From the NCBI GenBank assembly GCA_047633195.1, contig JBLIEU010000002.1, forward strand, positions 1 through 64,000: DNA of 64,000 bases, read 5' to 3'. Below, in pieces: positions 16,425 to 26,355 of the stretch (position 1 is the stretch's first letter; each line of letters begins with the position of its first letter). This DNA is from JAKVAV01 sp047633195 (GTDB taxonomy: Bacteria; Bacteroidota; Bacteroidia; Flavobacteriales_D; Cryomorphaceae). The notes below the pieces were generated by a model. It was not told the origin of the DNA and did not search any database. It saw only the letters and a program-made list of their open reading frames with translations. A program made the position numbers and the translations under genes.

Positions 16425-17597
16425 ATGAAGATCCTCTACTACTCACCGCACCCTCAGCTGAAGATAGATGCCCCCACGGGTTATGGAACGCATATGCGCG
16501 AAATGATTTCCGCGTGGAGGAAGATGGGTATAGAAGTCAAAACTTTCATTGCAGGAGATCAAGGAAGTGATAGTTACGGAGAAGCTCGTCCGTCGAAATT
16601 TGCTCGATTCAAGAAGTTGGTTCCAGCCATTCTTTGGGAAACCTTGAAAGATTTTCAGTTGATTCGATTCGATAAGAGTTTGGAGCCGCGTCTGATAGCT
16701 TTGATCAAAGAGTTTGAACCTGACTTGATATATGAGCGTGTAGCTTATCTGCAGAATTCGGGAGTGAAGACAGCCGAGAAGATGGGGATAAAGCATGTCT
16801 CGGAGATCAACGCTCCTTATCCCGAAGAGCGGGTTTATTTTTCAGGAGAGTCTTTTTTGGTGAGTCAAGCCAAAGATCATGAGAGACAGATTTTAGCAAA
16901 GTCGGATTTGGTCACGGTGGTAAGTACCGATTTGAAGAATCATTTGCAGCAGAAACTGACCGACATTGACTCGAAGATAATTGTCGTTTCCAATTGCGTA
17001 AACCCTGCTGAGACGACCCATGGCTCAGAAGATGTAGCTGCCATTCGCGAAGCATATCAGCTTTCAGGAAAAACTGTCATCGGATTTGTGGGATCAATTT
17101 TTCCCTATCACGGAGTGGATCTACTCATCGATGCTTTTGCCCAATTGGATAACAGCGCAGAGGCTCGCCTCCTAATCGTAGGCGACGGTGAGGCACTTCC
17201 TGAACTCAAAGCAAAAGTCAGAAGTCTGGGTATATTGGATCGGTGTATTTTCACGGGAAGCGTTCCTCACCGAGAGGTTTATCCATTGATAGAAACTATG
17301 GATATTTGCGTCATGCCCGATAGCAACTGGTACGGATCGCCTGTTAAAATATTTGAGTACGGCCTAATGAAAAAACCAGTTATTGCACCTGATCTTGGTC
17401 CTTTAAGAGATGTGATGACAGATGGTGAAAATGGTCTTTTGGTAAAACCGAATTCGAAGGCTCTCAAGGAAGCCCTTCAACAATTGGTGACCAATGCTGC
17501 GTTAAGAGAAAAAATTGCCATCGCTTGGCATGAAAAAGTCCTGCTCGAATACACTTGGGATACAGCGGCAAAAAAAGTATTGAAGGCATGCACGTAG
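16425..17597 (+). CDS. GT4-family glycosyltransferase
   Basis: A 390-aa GT-B enzyme directly abutting wecB (no spacer). N-terminus KILYYSPHPQLKIDAPTGYGTHMREM; donor-site features in the C-terminal half include GFVGSIFPYHGVDLLIDAF, LLIVGDGEALPEL and MPDSNWYGSPVKIFEYGLMK, followed by DGENGLLVKP. It lacks membrane segments. It overlaps the next gene by 10 bp. Confidence 0.87.
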   Translation: MKILYYSPHPQLKIDAPTGYGTHMREMISAWRKMGIEVKTFIAGDQGSDSYGEARPSKFARFKKLVPAILWETLKDFQLIRFDKSLEPRLIALIKEFEPDLIYERVAYLQNSGVKTAEKMGIKHVSEINAPYPEERVYFSGESFLVSQAKDHERQILAKSDLVTVVSTDLKNHLQQKLTDIDSKIIVVSNCVNPAETTHGSEDVAAIREAYQLSGKTVIGFVGSIFPYHGVDLLIDAFAQLDNSAEARLLIVGDGEALPELKAKVRSLGILDRCIFTGSVPHREVYPLIETMDICVMPDSNWYGSPVKIFEYGLMKKPVIAPDLGPLRDVMTDGENGLLVKPNSKALKEALQQLVTNAALREKIAIAWHEKVLLEYTWDTAAKKVLKACT

Positions 17598-18745
17598 CGG
17601 TAATTACGGATGGAATAACACCTTACGTGACGGGAGGAATGCAACGTCATTCTTTTCATTTGGTGAAAAATCTTCTCCTCAAAGGAGTCAAGATTACTCT
17701 CGTACATTGCGTTTGTGGTGACGATTCGTTTCCATCCAAAGATGAAGTATACAGTCTATTTGAGACCAATGCCGAACAGTTGGAAATACATACACTGCGC
17801 TTTCCAATAATGCAGAATGTCCCCGGTCATTACCTCAGAGAGTCGTATCGCTATTCCTGCGATATCTACGAGCTGTTGAAGGAACGTTGGGGCAAATTTG
17901 ACTTTATCTATTGCAAGGGATTCACCTCCTGGTGCTTGCTGGAGCAAAAAAAGAAGGGGAAACATATGGCGCCCGTGGGGGTGAAATTCCACGGTTATGA
18001 GATGTTTCAGAAGAACAAGAACATCAAAGGACGGATTGAGCAATATATGCTCCGACCTCCAGTGGTTTTCATTAATCGCCACGCTGATGCGGTCTTCTCA
18101 TATGGAGGAGAGATCAATGCGATAATTGAGAAAATGGGAGTTGACCCAGAAAATATTGTTTCCATCGGATCAGGTATCGATGATAGTTGGCTTGCTCCTG
18201 AACCAATAGCGGAGCAAGGGAAACGCCGTTTTCTGTTTATTGGAAGAAACGAGAAAAGAAAAGGTCTCGATGAGCTGAAAGCATTGAGTGGCCTAGTGAG
18301 CAAATTGCCGATAGAGTTTCATTTTGTCGGACCGATCCCCAAACTCAAGCAAATCAAATCTTCCAATTGCATCTATCACGGCGAAATAAAAGACTCGAGG
18401 AGCCTGAGAAACTTGATTGATAATTGTCAGGTTTTAGTTGCTCCGAGCCATTCTGAAGGGATGCCAAATGTTATTTTGGAAGCCATGTCGAGGGGATTGG
18501 CCGTTTTATCCACATCGGTCGGTGCCGTGCCAATGATGGTTTCTGAGAAGAATGGTCGATTAATTCCTCCACAAGATAAATCAGCCCTTTCAGGTGCTTT
18601 AAAAGAATTGGCCAATATGGATACTGCCGAACTAATGAAACTCAGGGAAAACAGCTTGAACATGGTGTCAGAAAAGTACCTCTGGTCGAGTGTTTCTCAA
18701 AAGAATCTTGACGCCATCGAGAAGATTACCTTTACACTGAGTTAA
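17588..18745 (+). CDS. GT4-family glycosyltransferase
   Basis: A 385-aa GT-B enzyme starting at the ATG at 17588 (HVAVITDGITPYVTGGMQRH), which gives the canonical N-terminus; an upstream TTG in frame at 17555 would add 11 unrelated residues. FLFIGRNEKRKGLDEL is the donor-domain start, and the E-x7-E pair lies in PSHSEGMPNVILEAMSRG. The SVGAVPMMV segment also fits the family. Confidence 0.87.
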   Translation: MHVAVITDGITPYVTGGMQRHSFHLVKNLLLKGVKITLVHCVCGDDSFPSKDEVYSLFETNAEQLEIHTLRFPIMQNVPGHYLRESYRYSCDIYELLKERWGKFDFIYCKGFTSWCLLEQKKKGKHMAPVGVKFHGYEMFQKNKNIKGRIEQYMLRPPVVFINRHADAVFSYGGEINAIIEKMGVDPENIVSIGSGIDDSWLAPEPIAEQGKRRFLFIGRNEKRKGLDELKALSGLVSKLPIEFHFVGPIPKLKQIKSSNCIYHGEIKDSRSLRNLIDNCQVLVAPSHSEGMPNVILEAMSRGLAVLSTSVGAVPMMVSEKNGRLIPPQDKSALSGALKELANMDTAELMKLRENSLNMVSEKYLWSSVSQKNLDAIEKITFTLS

Positions 18746-18752
18746 CTACTTA

Positions 18753-20075
18753 ATGCTCCGATTTCTCTCTGAAAATAAGGGTGCGATACTGCTCTTCCTA
18801 GCTTGGTTCGTGATTGGACGAATCAGTGCACCAGCATTTTATGTGGTGGCGAGCGTGAGTATAATTTTGCTGTGGCGAAAGTTCATGTTTCTGGAACTGT
18901 TGCTGGGATTTCTCTTCGTCCTCATACTGAGTGATACGATCAATAGCACCACAGATTTTGCCAAGTCCTTCAAAAACATTTACATCCTAGCTCTCACAGC
19001 AATTGCTGTTATTGAGCGCAATCGATTTCCAAAAATAAATCGGATCTACCTCTATTTTATTCCATTTATCCTGGCTGGTCTCATAGGGTTATTGCAGTCT
19101 CCCGCACCCACCTTGGCTGTCCAGAAAACGCTCTCCTACATACTGCTGATTTTTGTTGTTCCTCAATTTTTGATCAAGTCATACGAAGATCACGGCACCG
19201 ATGCCCTTAGGAATATTGTCTTTTTTGCGGCCTTCATGATATTGATGGGTTTTGTCTTGGAGTTAGTTGATCCAGGTTACACCTACGCTCGTGGGGGAAG
19301 ATTTCGAGGTGTATTTGGAAATCCGAACGGGTTGGGAATATTTGCTTCACTAGTCATAGCTCTTGTTTATTTGAAACGGGATATTTTCCCCAATTTATTT
19401 TCCAAGAGTGATTTGAGGTGGTTGGTCATTCCTGCATTAATCTCTTTGGTATTGGCAGGTTCACGAACGTCGCTCATTGCCGTAGTCATCTTTTTTGTTT
19501 TTACGAGACTCTATCGGGTGTCTCCTGTGATTGGGTTTTTGGCCTTTTTGGGTACCGCCATAGTTTCAGAGCTGGTTGCGACAAATATTGTTTCCATTGT
19601 AGGCAATTTGGGTCTTTCAGAGTTTTTTCGAGTAGAGACACTTGAAGGTGGTTCGGGAAGAGAAATAGCTTGGAATTTGGCTTGGCAAACGATTCAAGAT
19701 AGCCTGTGGTTCGGAAAAGGGTTTGCTTTTGACGAATGGATAATGGCAAAAAATCAAGAGGCTTTAAATGATCTAGGGCACCAAGGTGGAGTGCACAACA
19801 CCTATCTCCAAATTTGGCTCAATACAGGAATTATTGGATTACTACTTTTTTTAAGAGCCATCTTTTTAAATGTAATTAGAGGAGCTGCCCGTTCTCGTTT
19901 GGCTTTTCCCTTTCTTTGGCTCGTGATGTTTAGTATTCTTCCTGAGTCATGGCTAGCAGCTTCGCTCAATCCTTTTTCAATCTTGTTCTTTATCGGCTTG
20001 ACCGTTTTAACTGACGATATTTTCACGGCGGAAGTCGCTGAAGAAAAAAGCTCCCAAACGCCCGCATTGGAATGA
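18753..20075 (+). CDS. O-antigen ligase/polymerase family membrane protein (Wzy/WaaL-like)
   Basis: A 440-aa hydrophobic protein with about ten to twelve predicted membrane helices. GRFRGVFGNPNGLGIFASL near 185-203 and GHQGGVHNTYLQIWLNTGIIG near 340-360 match the PF04932 O-antigen ligase/polymerase domain. In a Wzx/Wzy pathway it would polymerise repeat units at the periplasmic face. It is the only such protein in the window, so it is the likely polymerase, though a ligase role is possible. Confidence 0.83.
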   Translation: MLRFLSENKGAILLFLAWFVIGRISAPAFYVVASVSIILLWRKFMFLELLLGFLFVLILSDTINSTTDFAKSFKNIYILALTAIAVIERNRFPKINRIYLYFIPFILAGLIGLLQSPAPTLAVQKTLSYILLIFVVPQFLIKSYEDHGTDALRNIVFFAAFMILMGFVLELVDPGYTYARGGRFRGVFGNPNGLGIFASLVIALVYLKRDIFPNLFSKSDLRWLVIPALISLVLAGSRTSLIAVVIFFVFTRLYRVSPVIGFLAFLGTAIVSELVATNIVSIVGNLGLSEFFRVETLEGGSGREIAWNLAWQTIQDSLWFGKGFAFDEWIMAKNQEALNDLGHQGGVHNTYLQIWLNTGIIGLLLFLRAIFLNVIRGAARSRLAFPFLWLVMFSILPESWLAASLNPFSILFFIGLTVLTDDIFTAEVAEEKSSQTPALE

Positions 20076-21109
20076 AAGTAATATTTCTCTACACCGAGTT
20101 GGCAGACTATATCCGCAATTGCTTTGAGCGATTGGCTGCTTCGGGAGTCGAAGTGCATGTAGTTGCCTACCCCGTTAATCCAGAAGCTCCATTCGAGTTT
20201 GGTGAAACTTCTGAAGCGAACTATTACGATCGCAAAGAGTTGGATGATCAAGGATTGAAAGATCTTGTCAGAGGCATCGATCCACAAGCTATTTTCTGCA
20301 GTGGCTGGATCGATGAAGGCTACATATCGACTATGCAGTCAGTGCCTTTTGATATCAACAGAGTGCTGATATCAGACAATGCCTTCTTGGGAAAAATAAG
20401 GGATCGAGCTTCTTCGATAAGGGCTAAGTCCAAGTTCAAACGGCTTTTCGATTATGCTTTTGTTTCGGGGGAGCCACAGAAGGTATATGCGGAGAAAATG
20501 GGCTTCAAGAGAAACGAGATTTTCACTGGTTTTTATACTGCAGATGAGGCGACATTTGCATCACTTTCTACACAAAATGACAAGGGAGCTTTCCCCAAGC
20601 GTTTTGTTTATGCTGGGAGATACCTCGACTTTAAAGGTGTTTTTGACTTGTGGAGTGCTTTCTCAGAATTGAATCCAAATGGTTGGGAATTGCACTGCGT
20701 TGGTGCAGGCGAGTTATGGGATCAAAGAGTTGAGCATCCATCGATTTTCCATCATGGCTTTCTGCAGCCGTCAGAAATGAAAGACCTTGTGGCCAAAGGA
20801 GGTATCTTCGTCTTGCCGAGCCACAAAGAACCGTGGGGAGTCGTGGTTCACGAATTTGCTGCTGCAGGTTTTCCCCTTATCCTTTCGAATAAAGTGAATT
20901 CAGCAACGGCATTTTTGAAAGAAGGCGAAAACGGATTTGCCTTTAAGGCAAAGAATAAAAAAGATTTGGAAGGAGTATTATCTAACATGATAAATTTGTC
21001 TGATGCGGCTTTGCACGAAATGTCTTCGGAGAGCAGAGAATTGGGAATAAATATGACCGTATCGAGGTGGCTCAAAACGGTTGAAGTACTAGCTAATAGA
21101 AAGAAATGA
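20072..21109 (+). CDS. GT4-family glycosyltransferase
   Basis: A 345-aa GT-B enzyme of the short GT4 type. FVYAGRYLDFKGVFDLWSAF begins the donor domain, and LPSHKEPWGVVVHEFAAAG contains the E-x7-E pair. FKEGENGFAF follows a few residues later in the form usual for the family. It overlaps the polymerase gene and the following epimerase gene by 4 bp each. Confidence 0.86.
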   Translation: MKVIFLYTELADYIRNCFERLAASGVEVHVVAYPVNPEAPFEFGETSEANYYDRKELDDQGLKDLVRGIDPQAIFCSGWIDEGYISTMQSVPFDINRVLISDNAFLGKIRDRASSIRAKSKFKRLFDYAFVSGEPQKVYAEKMGFKRNEIFTGFYTADEATFASLSTQNDKGAFPKRFVYAGRYLDFKGVFDLWSAFSELNPNGWELHCVGAGELWDQRVEHPSIFHHGFLQPSEMKDLVAKGGIFVLPSHKEPWGVVVHEFAAAGFPLILSNKVNSATAFLKEGENGFAFKAKNKKDLEGVLSNMINLSDAALHEMSSESRELGINMTVSRWLKTVEVLANRKK

Positions 21110-22044
21110 GAAGAATATTGGTAACAGGAGGAGCAGGATTTGTAGCCAGTGATTTAGCATTGCGCTTATCGGAAGATCGCGAAAACTTCATCGTAATAGT
21201 AGATAATTTCCAGACGGGTAATCCGAATAATATCCCGCAAGGAATTCACGACAACATTCACTTCATCAAGTGCGATGTAAACCTTTATGAAGACATTTCA
21301 GCTGTATTTTACGCTTACCGATTTGATTATGTCTTTCACTATGCAGCATTAGTTGGCGTGAAGAGAACATTGGAGAATCCAGTGAAAGTTTTAGATGATA
21401 TCACAGGTATCAAGAACGTGCTGAATCTCAGTAAGAATACTGGAGTGAAACGCGTGCTCTATTCAAGCAGTTCAGAAGTATATGGCGAGCCAGTAGAAAT
21501 ACCTCAAAACGAAGAAACGACTCCGTTGAACTCCAGACTTCCTTACGCCATTGTAAAGAACATTGGCGAAGCATTCTTGCGCTCTTACGAGCAAGAGTTT
21601 GGGTTGGATTACACCATCTTTAGGTTTTTCAATACCTATGGTCCCAAACAGAGCAAGGACTTTGTCGTGTCTAAATTTATCAATGCTGCACTCCGGAACA
21701 GAGACATTCCCATTTACGGAGATGGATTGCAAACCAGAACATTCTGTTTTATTTCAGACAATACGGAGGCTTGCCTCAAGGCCTTTTACAATCATGAGGT
21801 TGTCAATGACGTGATCAATATTGGGTCAAACATTGAAGTGACCATTTTGGAACTGGCTCAAACCATCATCAAAGCGACTGATTCCAAATCTAAGGTCATA
21901 CATCTCGATCCACTCGAAGAGGGAGATATGAAAAGAAGAATGCCCGACAATTCCAAGATGTTGAAAATACTTGGACATGATCTTATGGCGCTGGAAACAG
22001 GGATCAAGCACGTCCTTCACTCAGATCAATTTGCAGCGCATTAA
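21106..22044 (+). CDS. NAD-dependent sugar epimerase/dehydratase
   Basis: A 312-aa extended SDR. The Rossmann motif is TGGAGFVASD (7-16), with Val-Ala in place of the common Ile-Gly. The catalytic set is SSSSEVYG (120-127) and Y147/K151 (YAIVK). NTYGPKQSKDFVVSKFI and GDGLQTRTFCFISD are characteristic of the UDP-glucuronate decarboxylase/4-epimerase group. The substrate is not certain. Stop and next start overlap by one base (TAATG). Confidence 0.85.
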   Translation: MRRILVTGGAGFVASDLALRLSEDRENFIVIVDNFQTGNPNNIPQGIHDNIHFIKCDVNLYEDISAVFYAYRFDYVFHYAALVGVKRTLENPVKVLDDITGIKNVLNLSKNTGVKRVLYSSSSEVYGEPVEIPQNEETTPLNSRLPYAIVKNIGEAFLRSYEQEFGLDYTIFRFFNTYGPKQSKDFVVSKFINAALRNRDIPIYGDGLQTRTFCFISDNTEACLKAFYNHEVVNDVINIGSNIEVTILELAQTIIKATDSKSKVIHLDPLEEGDMKRRMPDNSKMLKILGHDLMALETGIKHVLHSDQFAAH

Positions 22045-23918
22045 TGTGCGGAATCGCAGGGATATACGGTCATAAAAATTCTGAGTCTGCCCAAACGCGA
22101 ATCCGCAAAATGGCAGAAAAGCTCAAACATCGCGGCCCTAATGCCGAAGGTTTTCACGTAGGTGAGGGAATAGCTTTAGCTCATCGGCGCTTGTCAATTA
22201 TTGACCTCCGGCAAGGGGCGAATCAGCCCATGACTGATCAGTCTGGTCGTTACACCATTGTTTTCAATGGAGAGATTTACAATTTCCGTGAGCTGAAAAA
22301 ACAGCTTTCGGGATATTCATTTCAAACCGATTGTGATACGGAAGTCTTGCTCGCAGGACTGGCCAAATGGGGTATGTCGTTTGTCAATGAATGCAATGGT
22401 ATGTTTGCTTTTGCACTTTGGGACAATCAGGCAGAAGAGCTCTTCCTCTGTAGGGATAGAATGGGCATCAAGCCTCTTTATTATTTGAGAAAAGACAACG
22501 AGATCTTATTCTCCAGTGAAATCCGATCGCTTATCTCGGGCTTGAATTCTAAGTCCAACTTGAATAATTCCGCTCTCCCCGAGTATTTTAGGTACCAGAC
22601 GGTACACGGGCCTTCCACCATTTTGGAAGGTGTGTTTTCCTTGCCAGCAGGCAGCTACATGAAGATTACCGACAATGAGCAAGAAATAAAGCATTACTGG
22701 AAATTGGCCGAATCGGCTCGCACCGATATGAGGGGCATGAACTACGCTGATACATGCGCGACCGTGCGAGAAAAACTTAATGAAAGTGTAAAAAGGCGTT
22801 TGATTGCAGACGTTCCTTTGGGCGTATTTCTTTCAGGAGGAATTGACTCTAGCGCAATTGTGGCTTTGGCTGCAAAGCATTCGACTAGTCCGATTAAGAC
22901 GTTTAATATTGACTTTCAAGAACAAGAATTTAGTGAAGCAAAATATGCTGAACAAGTAGCGCGCAAATTTGGAACAGAGCACCACAGCATCCAACTTGAC
23001 CCATCCGAATTGATCAATCAATTGCCAGCTGCTCTTCGGGCCATGGACCATCCATCTGGAGACGGGATTAATTCATATGTGGTATCAGGAGCGGCAAAAA
23101 GTCATGGGATGACCGTTGCGCTTTCAGGGCTTGGAGGTGATGAGCTTTTTGCGGGGTATCCCATATTCAAGCAGTTTCACAGCTTGCAAAGCAAAAAGTG
23201 GTTACTGAGCTTTCCCCAGTTTGCCCGCGATATTGCAGGTAGCTTTTTGGAGATGAAGAATCCCGGAGTGGCATCATCTAAGACACGCAGTGTGCTCAAT
23301 CAAGAAAGATTTGATTTAGAATACATCTACCCTTTCAGCAGAGAGGTGGCCACGACAGGTCAAAATGCAGACATGCTGGCGATCAGTTCAAGAGCTGAAT
23401 CATCTGTTCACAATCTGATCAAAAGCGGCATTGGGTATGGTCGGCCAGGCTTTTCCCTTCCCATTCTTAGCCATGTGTCGTACGCTGAATTGACCACTTA
23501 CTTGGAAAATATTCTCCTTCGCGATACCGATCAAATGTCCATGGCTCATGCCTTAGAGGTTAGGGTACCTTTTTTGGACCACGAGCTGGTGTCGATGGTT
23601 ATGGGAATTGGAGATAAGCACAAGTACCCTCATTCTCCAAAGAGACTTTTAGTGGATGCTATGGGTGATGATCTGCCCGACTCAATCATTAACCGACCGA
23701 AGATGGGATTTACCTTTCCGTGGGAAGTCTGGATGCGAAACGAGCTTAAGGAGTTTTGTGGAGATGCACTCCAGAAACTTGGTCGCCGCGATGCCTTTAA
23801 TGCTAAGGCAATTGAGAAGCGATGGGATGGCTTTTTAAAAGGCGACTCCCAGATTTCTTGGTCACGGATATGGCATCTTTGCATTCTTGAAGCTTGGCTC
23901 GACGAAAATGAAATCTAA
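22044..23918 (+). CDS. asnB: asparagine synthase-type glutamine amidotransferase
   Basis: A 624-aa protein with an N-terminal class II glutaminase (MCGIAGIYGH, Cys2 nucleophile; RRLSIIDL; NGEIYN) and a C-terminal synthetase with the ATP pyrophosphatase loop SGGIDS at 264-269. In glycan clusters such AsnB homologues are thought to convert uronic acids to uronamides rather than make asparagine (known for O-antigen loci). Its place between an epimerase and a glycosyltransferase favours that role. A second homologue lies at 59119-60999. Confidence 0.88.
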   Translation: MCGIAGIYGHKNSESAQTRIRKMAEKLKHRGPNAEGFHVGEGIALAHRRLSIIDLRQGANQPMTDQSGRYTIVFNGEIYNFRELKKQLSGYSFQTDCDTEVLLAGLAKWGMSFVNECNGMFAFALWDNQAEELFLCRDRMGIKPLYYLRKDNEILFSSEIRSLISGLNSKSNLNNSALPEYFRYQTVHGPSTILEGVFSLPAGSYMKITDNEQEIKHYWKLAESARTDMRGMNYADTCATVREKLNESVKRRLIADVPLGVFLSGGIDSSAIVALAAKHSTSPIKTFNIDFQEQEFSEAKYAEQVARKFGTEHHSIQLDPSELINQLPAALRAMDHPSGDGINSYVVSGAAKSHGMTVALSGLGGDELFAGYPIFKQFHSLQSKKWLLSFPQFARDIAGSFLEMKNPGVASSKTRSVLNQERFDLEYIYPFSREVATTGQNADMLAISSRAESSVHNLIKSGIGYGRPGFSLPILSHVSYAELTTYLENILLRDTDQMSMAHALEVRVPFLDHELVSMVMGIGDKHKYPHSPKRLLVDAMGDDLPDSIINRPKMGFTFPWEVWMRNELKEFCGDALQKLGRRDAFNAKAIEKRWDGFLKGDSQISWSRIWHLCILEAWLDENEI

Positions 23919-25074
23919 CATGAGGACCATCCTCGTTTTTACCGATTGGTACTTGCCTGGTTACAAAGCGGGAGGGCCGATCACTTCCTGTGCCAATATA
24001 GTACAGCACTTGGGAGATGATTTCAATTTTAAAATTGTCTGCGGTGACCGTGATTACTTAGAAACGGAGCCCTATGATGGAGTAAAACCCAATGAATGGG
24101 TTAGAGTGGGAAAGGCTCGAGTGATGTACTTAACGCCCGAGAGTCGCAGCTTAAATAAAATTAGAGCCATCATTAAAGAAGTGAAAGCTGATATGGTATA
24201 CTTGAACGGCATGTTCAGTAAGTGTTTCACCATTTTTCCGCTCATGGCTTTAAAAAGTGCCACGGCCGATGTTGCAGTCGCTCCCAGAGGGATGCTTGCT
24301 CCAGCAGCTTTGGGAATCAAATCGATCAAGAAAAGGACCTTTCTAAAATTTGCAAAGCTATTCGGACTTTTCTCGGGTGTGAAATTTCATGCAACCAATT
24401 CGATTGAGTCCAAGCAAATTTCGTCTTGGTTCGGAAAAGTGCCGATTGAAATTGTGGCAAATATTCCAGGGGTCAGTAGCAAGCTGATTGCTCGGTCTGA
24501 GCATCGGAAATTGAAAAACACCCTGCGCCTCTACTCTGTAGCTCGTATCGCTCCCGAGAAAAATATCCACTTTGCTTTAGAATGTTTGCAGAGCATTGAA
24601 AAAGACATTAGCGTAAGTTTAGAAATAATCGGAGCAGTATACGATCAAGATTATTTTAGCCGATGCAAGAAAATCGTCGAAGGATTGCCCGACAATGTAG
24701 AGGTGAGTTTTTTGGGGGCTAGATCCAAAAAGGAGATACCTCAGATTGCTTCAAAAGCTGATTTTTTCTTTCTCCCAACCGCAGGAGAAAATTACGGACA
24801 TGCCATAGTGGAAGCGTTGCTGACGGGTGTACCTGTTATCATTTCTTCACAGACTCCTTGGCGTAATCTAAAGGACGCTCACCTCGGGTTTGATCTTGAG
24901 TTGATCAACGAAGAATTTTCAGAAATTCTCAATCAAGCGGGAAGATTGTCAAATGAGGACTACAAGGCTGAGTATAAAAATATTACTGTCAATGTAGGTG
25001 CATTGATAAATCTTGATAAATTGCGTTACGAATACACGTATTTATTTGATTTTAATGATCGAAACGGATCTTAG
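23908..25074 (+). CDS. GT4-family glycosyltransferase
   Basis: A 388-aa GT-B enzyme from the ATG at 23908; an ATG at 23920 and a TTG at 23887 are alternatives. N-terminus RTILVFTDWYLPGYKAGGPI, donor-domain opening LRLYSVARIAPEKNIHFAL, and an E-x7-E pair in TAGENYGHAIVEALLTG. It overlaps asnB by 11 bp and the acetyltransferase by 20 bp. Confidence 0.87.
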   Translation: MKSNMRTILVFTDWYLPGYKAGGPITSCANIVQHLGDDFNFKIVCGDRDYLETEPYDGVKPNEWVRVGKARVMYLTPESRSLNKIRAIIKEVKADMVYLNGMFSKCFTIFPLMALKSATADVAVAPRGMLAPAALGIKSIKKRTFLKFAKLFGLFSGVKFHATNSIESKQISSWFGKVPIEIVANIPGVSSKLIARSEHRKLKNTLRLYSVARIAPEKNIHFALECLQSIEKDISVSLEIIGAVYDQDYFSRCKKIVEGLPDNVEVSFLGARSKKEIPQIASKADFFFLPTAGENYGHAIVEALLTGVPVIISSQTPWRNLKDAHLGFDLELINEEFSEILNQAGRLSNEDYKAEYKNITVNVGALINLDKLRYEYTYLFDFNDRNGS

Positions 25075-25603
25075 TTCTTTCTCCAATAATGGTTACCGGC
25101 CTGGTTCTGCTTTCAAGAAGGTCTCTTGGTATTTGGTCTCTCTCTTTTTTTTTAGAACATCTTTTCCATGGCCTTCAAGAATTAAGGTGTTACTTTTACG
25201 TCTATACGGAGCTGAGATTGGAATTGGAGTGGTTGTGAAACCATCAGTAGCAATAAAGTATCCATGGTTTCTTGCTGTAGGAGATCATTCCTGGATTGGC
25301 GAGATGGTTTGGATAGATAATTTAGCCAGTGTCTCTATAGGTTCTAATGTGTGTATTTCTCAAGGAGCCATGCTTTTAACGGGAAACCACAACTATAAGA
25401 AGTCAAGTTTTGATTTGATGGTGAGGCCAATAATATTAGAAAGTGGAGTTTGGTTAGGGGCGAAGAGCGCTGTTTGTCCTGGAATAACTTGTCTTTCACA
25501 CTCTGTACTGTCGGTTGGTGGAGTTGCAACAGCTGATCTCAAATCTTATTCCGTATATTCAGGCAATCCTGCAAAGGAGATTAAATCGAGGGAAATCACG
25601 TGA
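25055..25603 (+). CDS. WcaF-type acetyltransferase (left-handed beta-helix)
   Basis: A 182-aa hexapeptide-repeat transferase. The start chosen is the ATG at 25055, giving MIETDLSSFSNNGYRPG, the normal WcaF-like N-terminus; an in-frame ATT upstream at 25013 would overlap the previous gene by 62 bp. Hexapeptide repeats run from about 72 to 172, and the TGNHNY motif with the expected catalytic His lies at 109-114. The family acetylates sugars of surface polysaccharides using acetyl-CoA. Confidence 0.86.
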   Translation: MIETDLSSFSNNGYRPGSAFKKVSWYLVSLFFFRTSFPWPSRIKVLLLRLYGAEIGIGVVVKPSVAIKYPWFLAVGDHSWIGEMVWIDNLASVSIGSNVCISQGAMLLTGNHNYKKSSFDLMVRPIILESGVWLGAKSAVCPGITCLSHSVLSVGGVATADLKSYSVYSGNPAKEIKSREIT

Positions 25604-26355
25604 AGGTTAGTATAATTACCATATCGTACAATGCTGTGGATACACTGGAGGACACTATCCTTTCGGTTATTAGCCAGTCCTATGCTGATTTGGAATACAT
25701 CGTCATTGATGGAGCTTCTACTGATGGCTCGCTTGAGGTAATTGACAAATACCGTGATAAAATTGATCGAGTAATATCAGAGCCCGATGAGGGGATTTAT
25801 TTCGCAATGAATAAGGGAGTGAACATGGCCACAGGTGATGTCATTGCCATTTTAAACGCCGATGATACTTACGCCTCCGCCGATATCATTACAAAAGTAG
25901 TTTCGCGTCTTTCTGAATCAAATACCGATTCGCTTTACGGCGATTTGCATTATGTAGATCGAAATAGAGCGGAAAACGTGGTTCGAAGATGGAAGGCAGG
26001 AAAATTTGTTCGCTCGTTCTTTTTAAAAGGTTGGATGGTTCCTCACCCCACTTTCTTTGTCCGTAAGAAGATTTACGAAAAGTATGGTTTGTTCAATACT
26101 GAGCTGAAATCCAGCGCAGATTATGAATTCATGGTGAGGGTATTGTACAAAGAAAAGATTTCTACTACCTACTTGCCTGAGGTGATGGTAAACATGAAAA
26201 GAGGTGGGCAGAGTAACCTTAGCTTGCAAAATCGAATTAAGGCCAATAAAGAAGACCGACTTGCTTGGGATTTAAATGGGCTGAAACCAGAGATTTTTAC
26301 CTTTATCAAAAAGCCTTTTCGGAAAATTAGCCAGTTCTTGGTGATTAAAACTTAG
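25600..26355 (+). CDS. family 2 glycosyltransferase (WcaE-like)
   Basis: A 251-aa GT-A enzyme with a GTG start overlapping the previous gene by 4 bp. Motifs: VSIITISYN (3-11), IDGASTDGS (36-44), NADD metal site at 86-89, and SSADYEFMVR as the acceptor/catalytic region. It is the final gene of the 26-kb plus-strand cluster and overlaps the convergent outer-membrane protein gene by 11 bp at their stops. Confidence 0.88.
   Translation: MKVSIITISYNAVDTLEDTILSVISQSYADLEYIVIDGASTDGSLEVIDKYRDKIDRVISEPDEGIYFAMNKGVNMATGDVIAILNADDTYASADIITKVVSRLSESNTDSLYGDLHYVDRNRAENVVRRWKAGKFVRSFFLKGWMVPHPTFFVRKKIYEKYGLFNTELKSSADYEFMVRVLYKEKISTTYLPEVMVNMKRGGQSNLSLQNRIKANKEDRLAWDLNGLKPEIFTFIKKPFRKISQFLVIKT

Noticed and set aside
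19802..20287. 161-aa minus-strand frame spanning the polymerase/GT4 junction
   Set aside because: Antisense to two real genes that overlap by 4 bp; no motif support.
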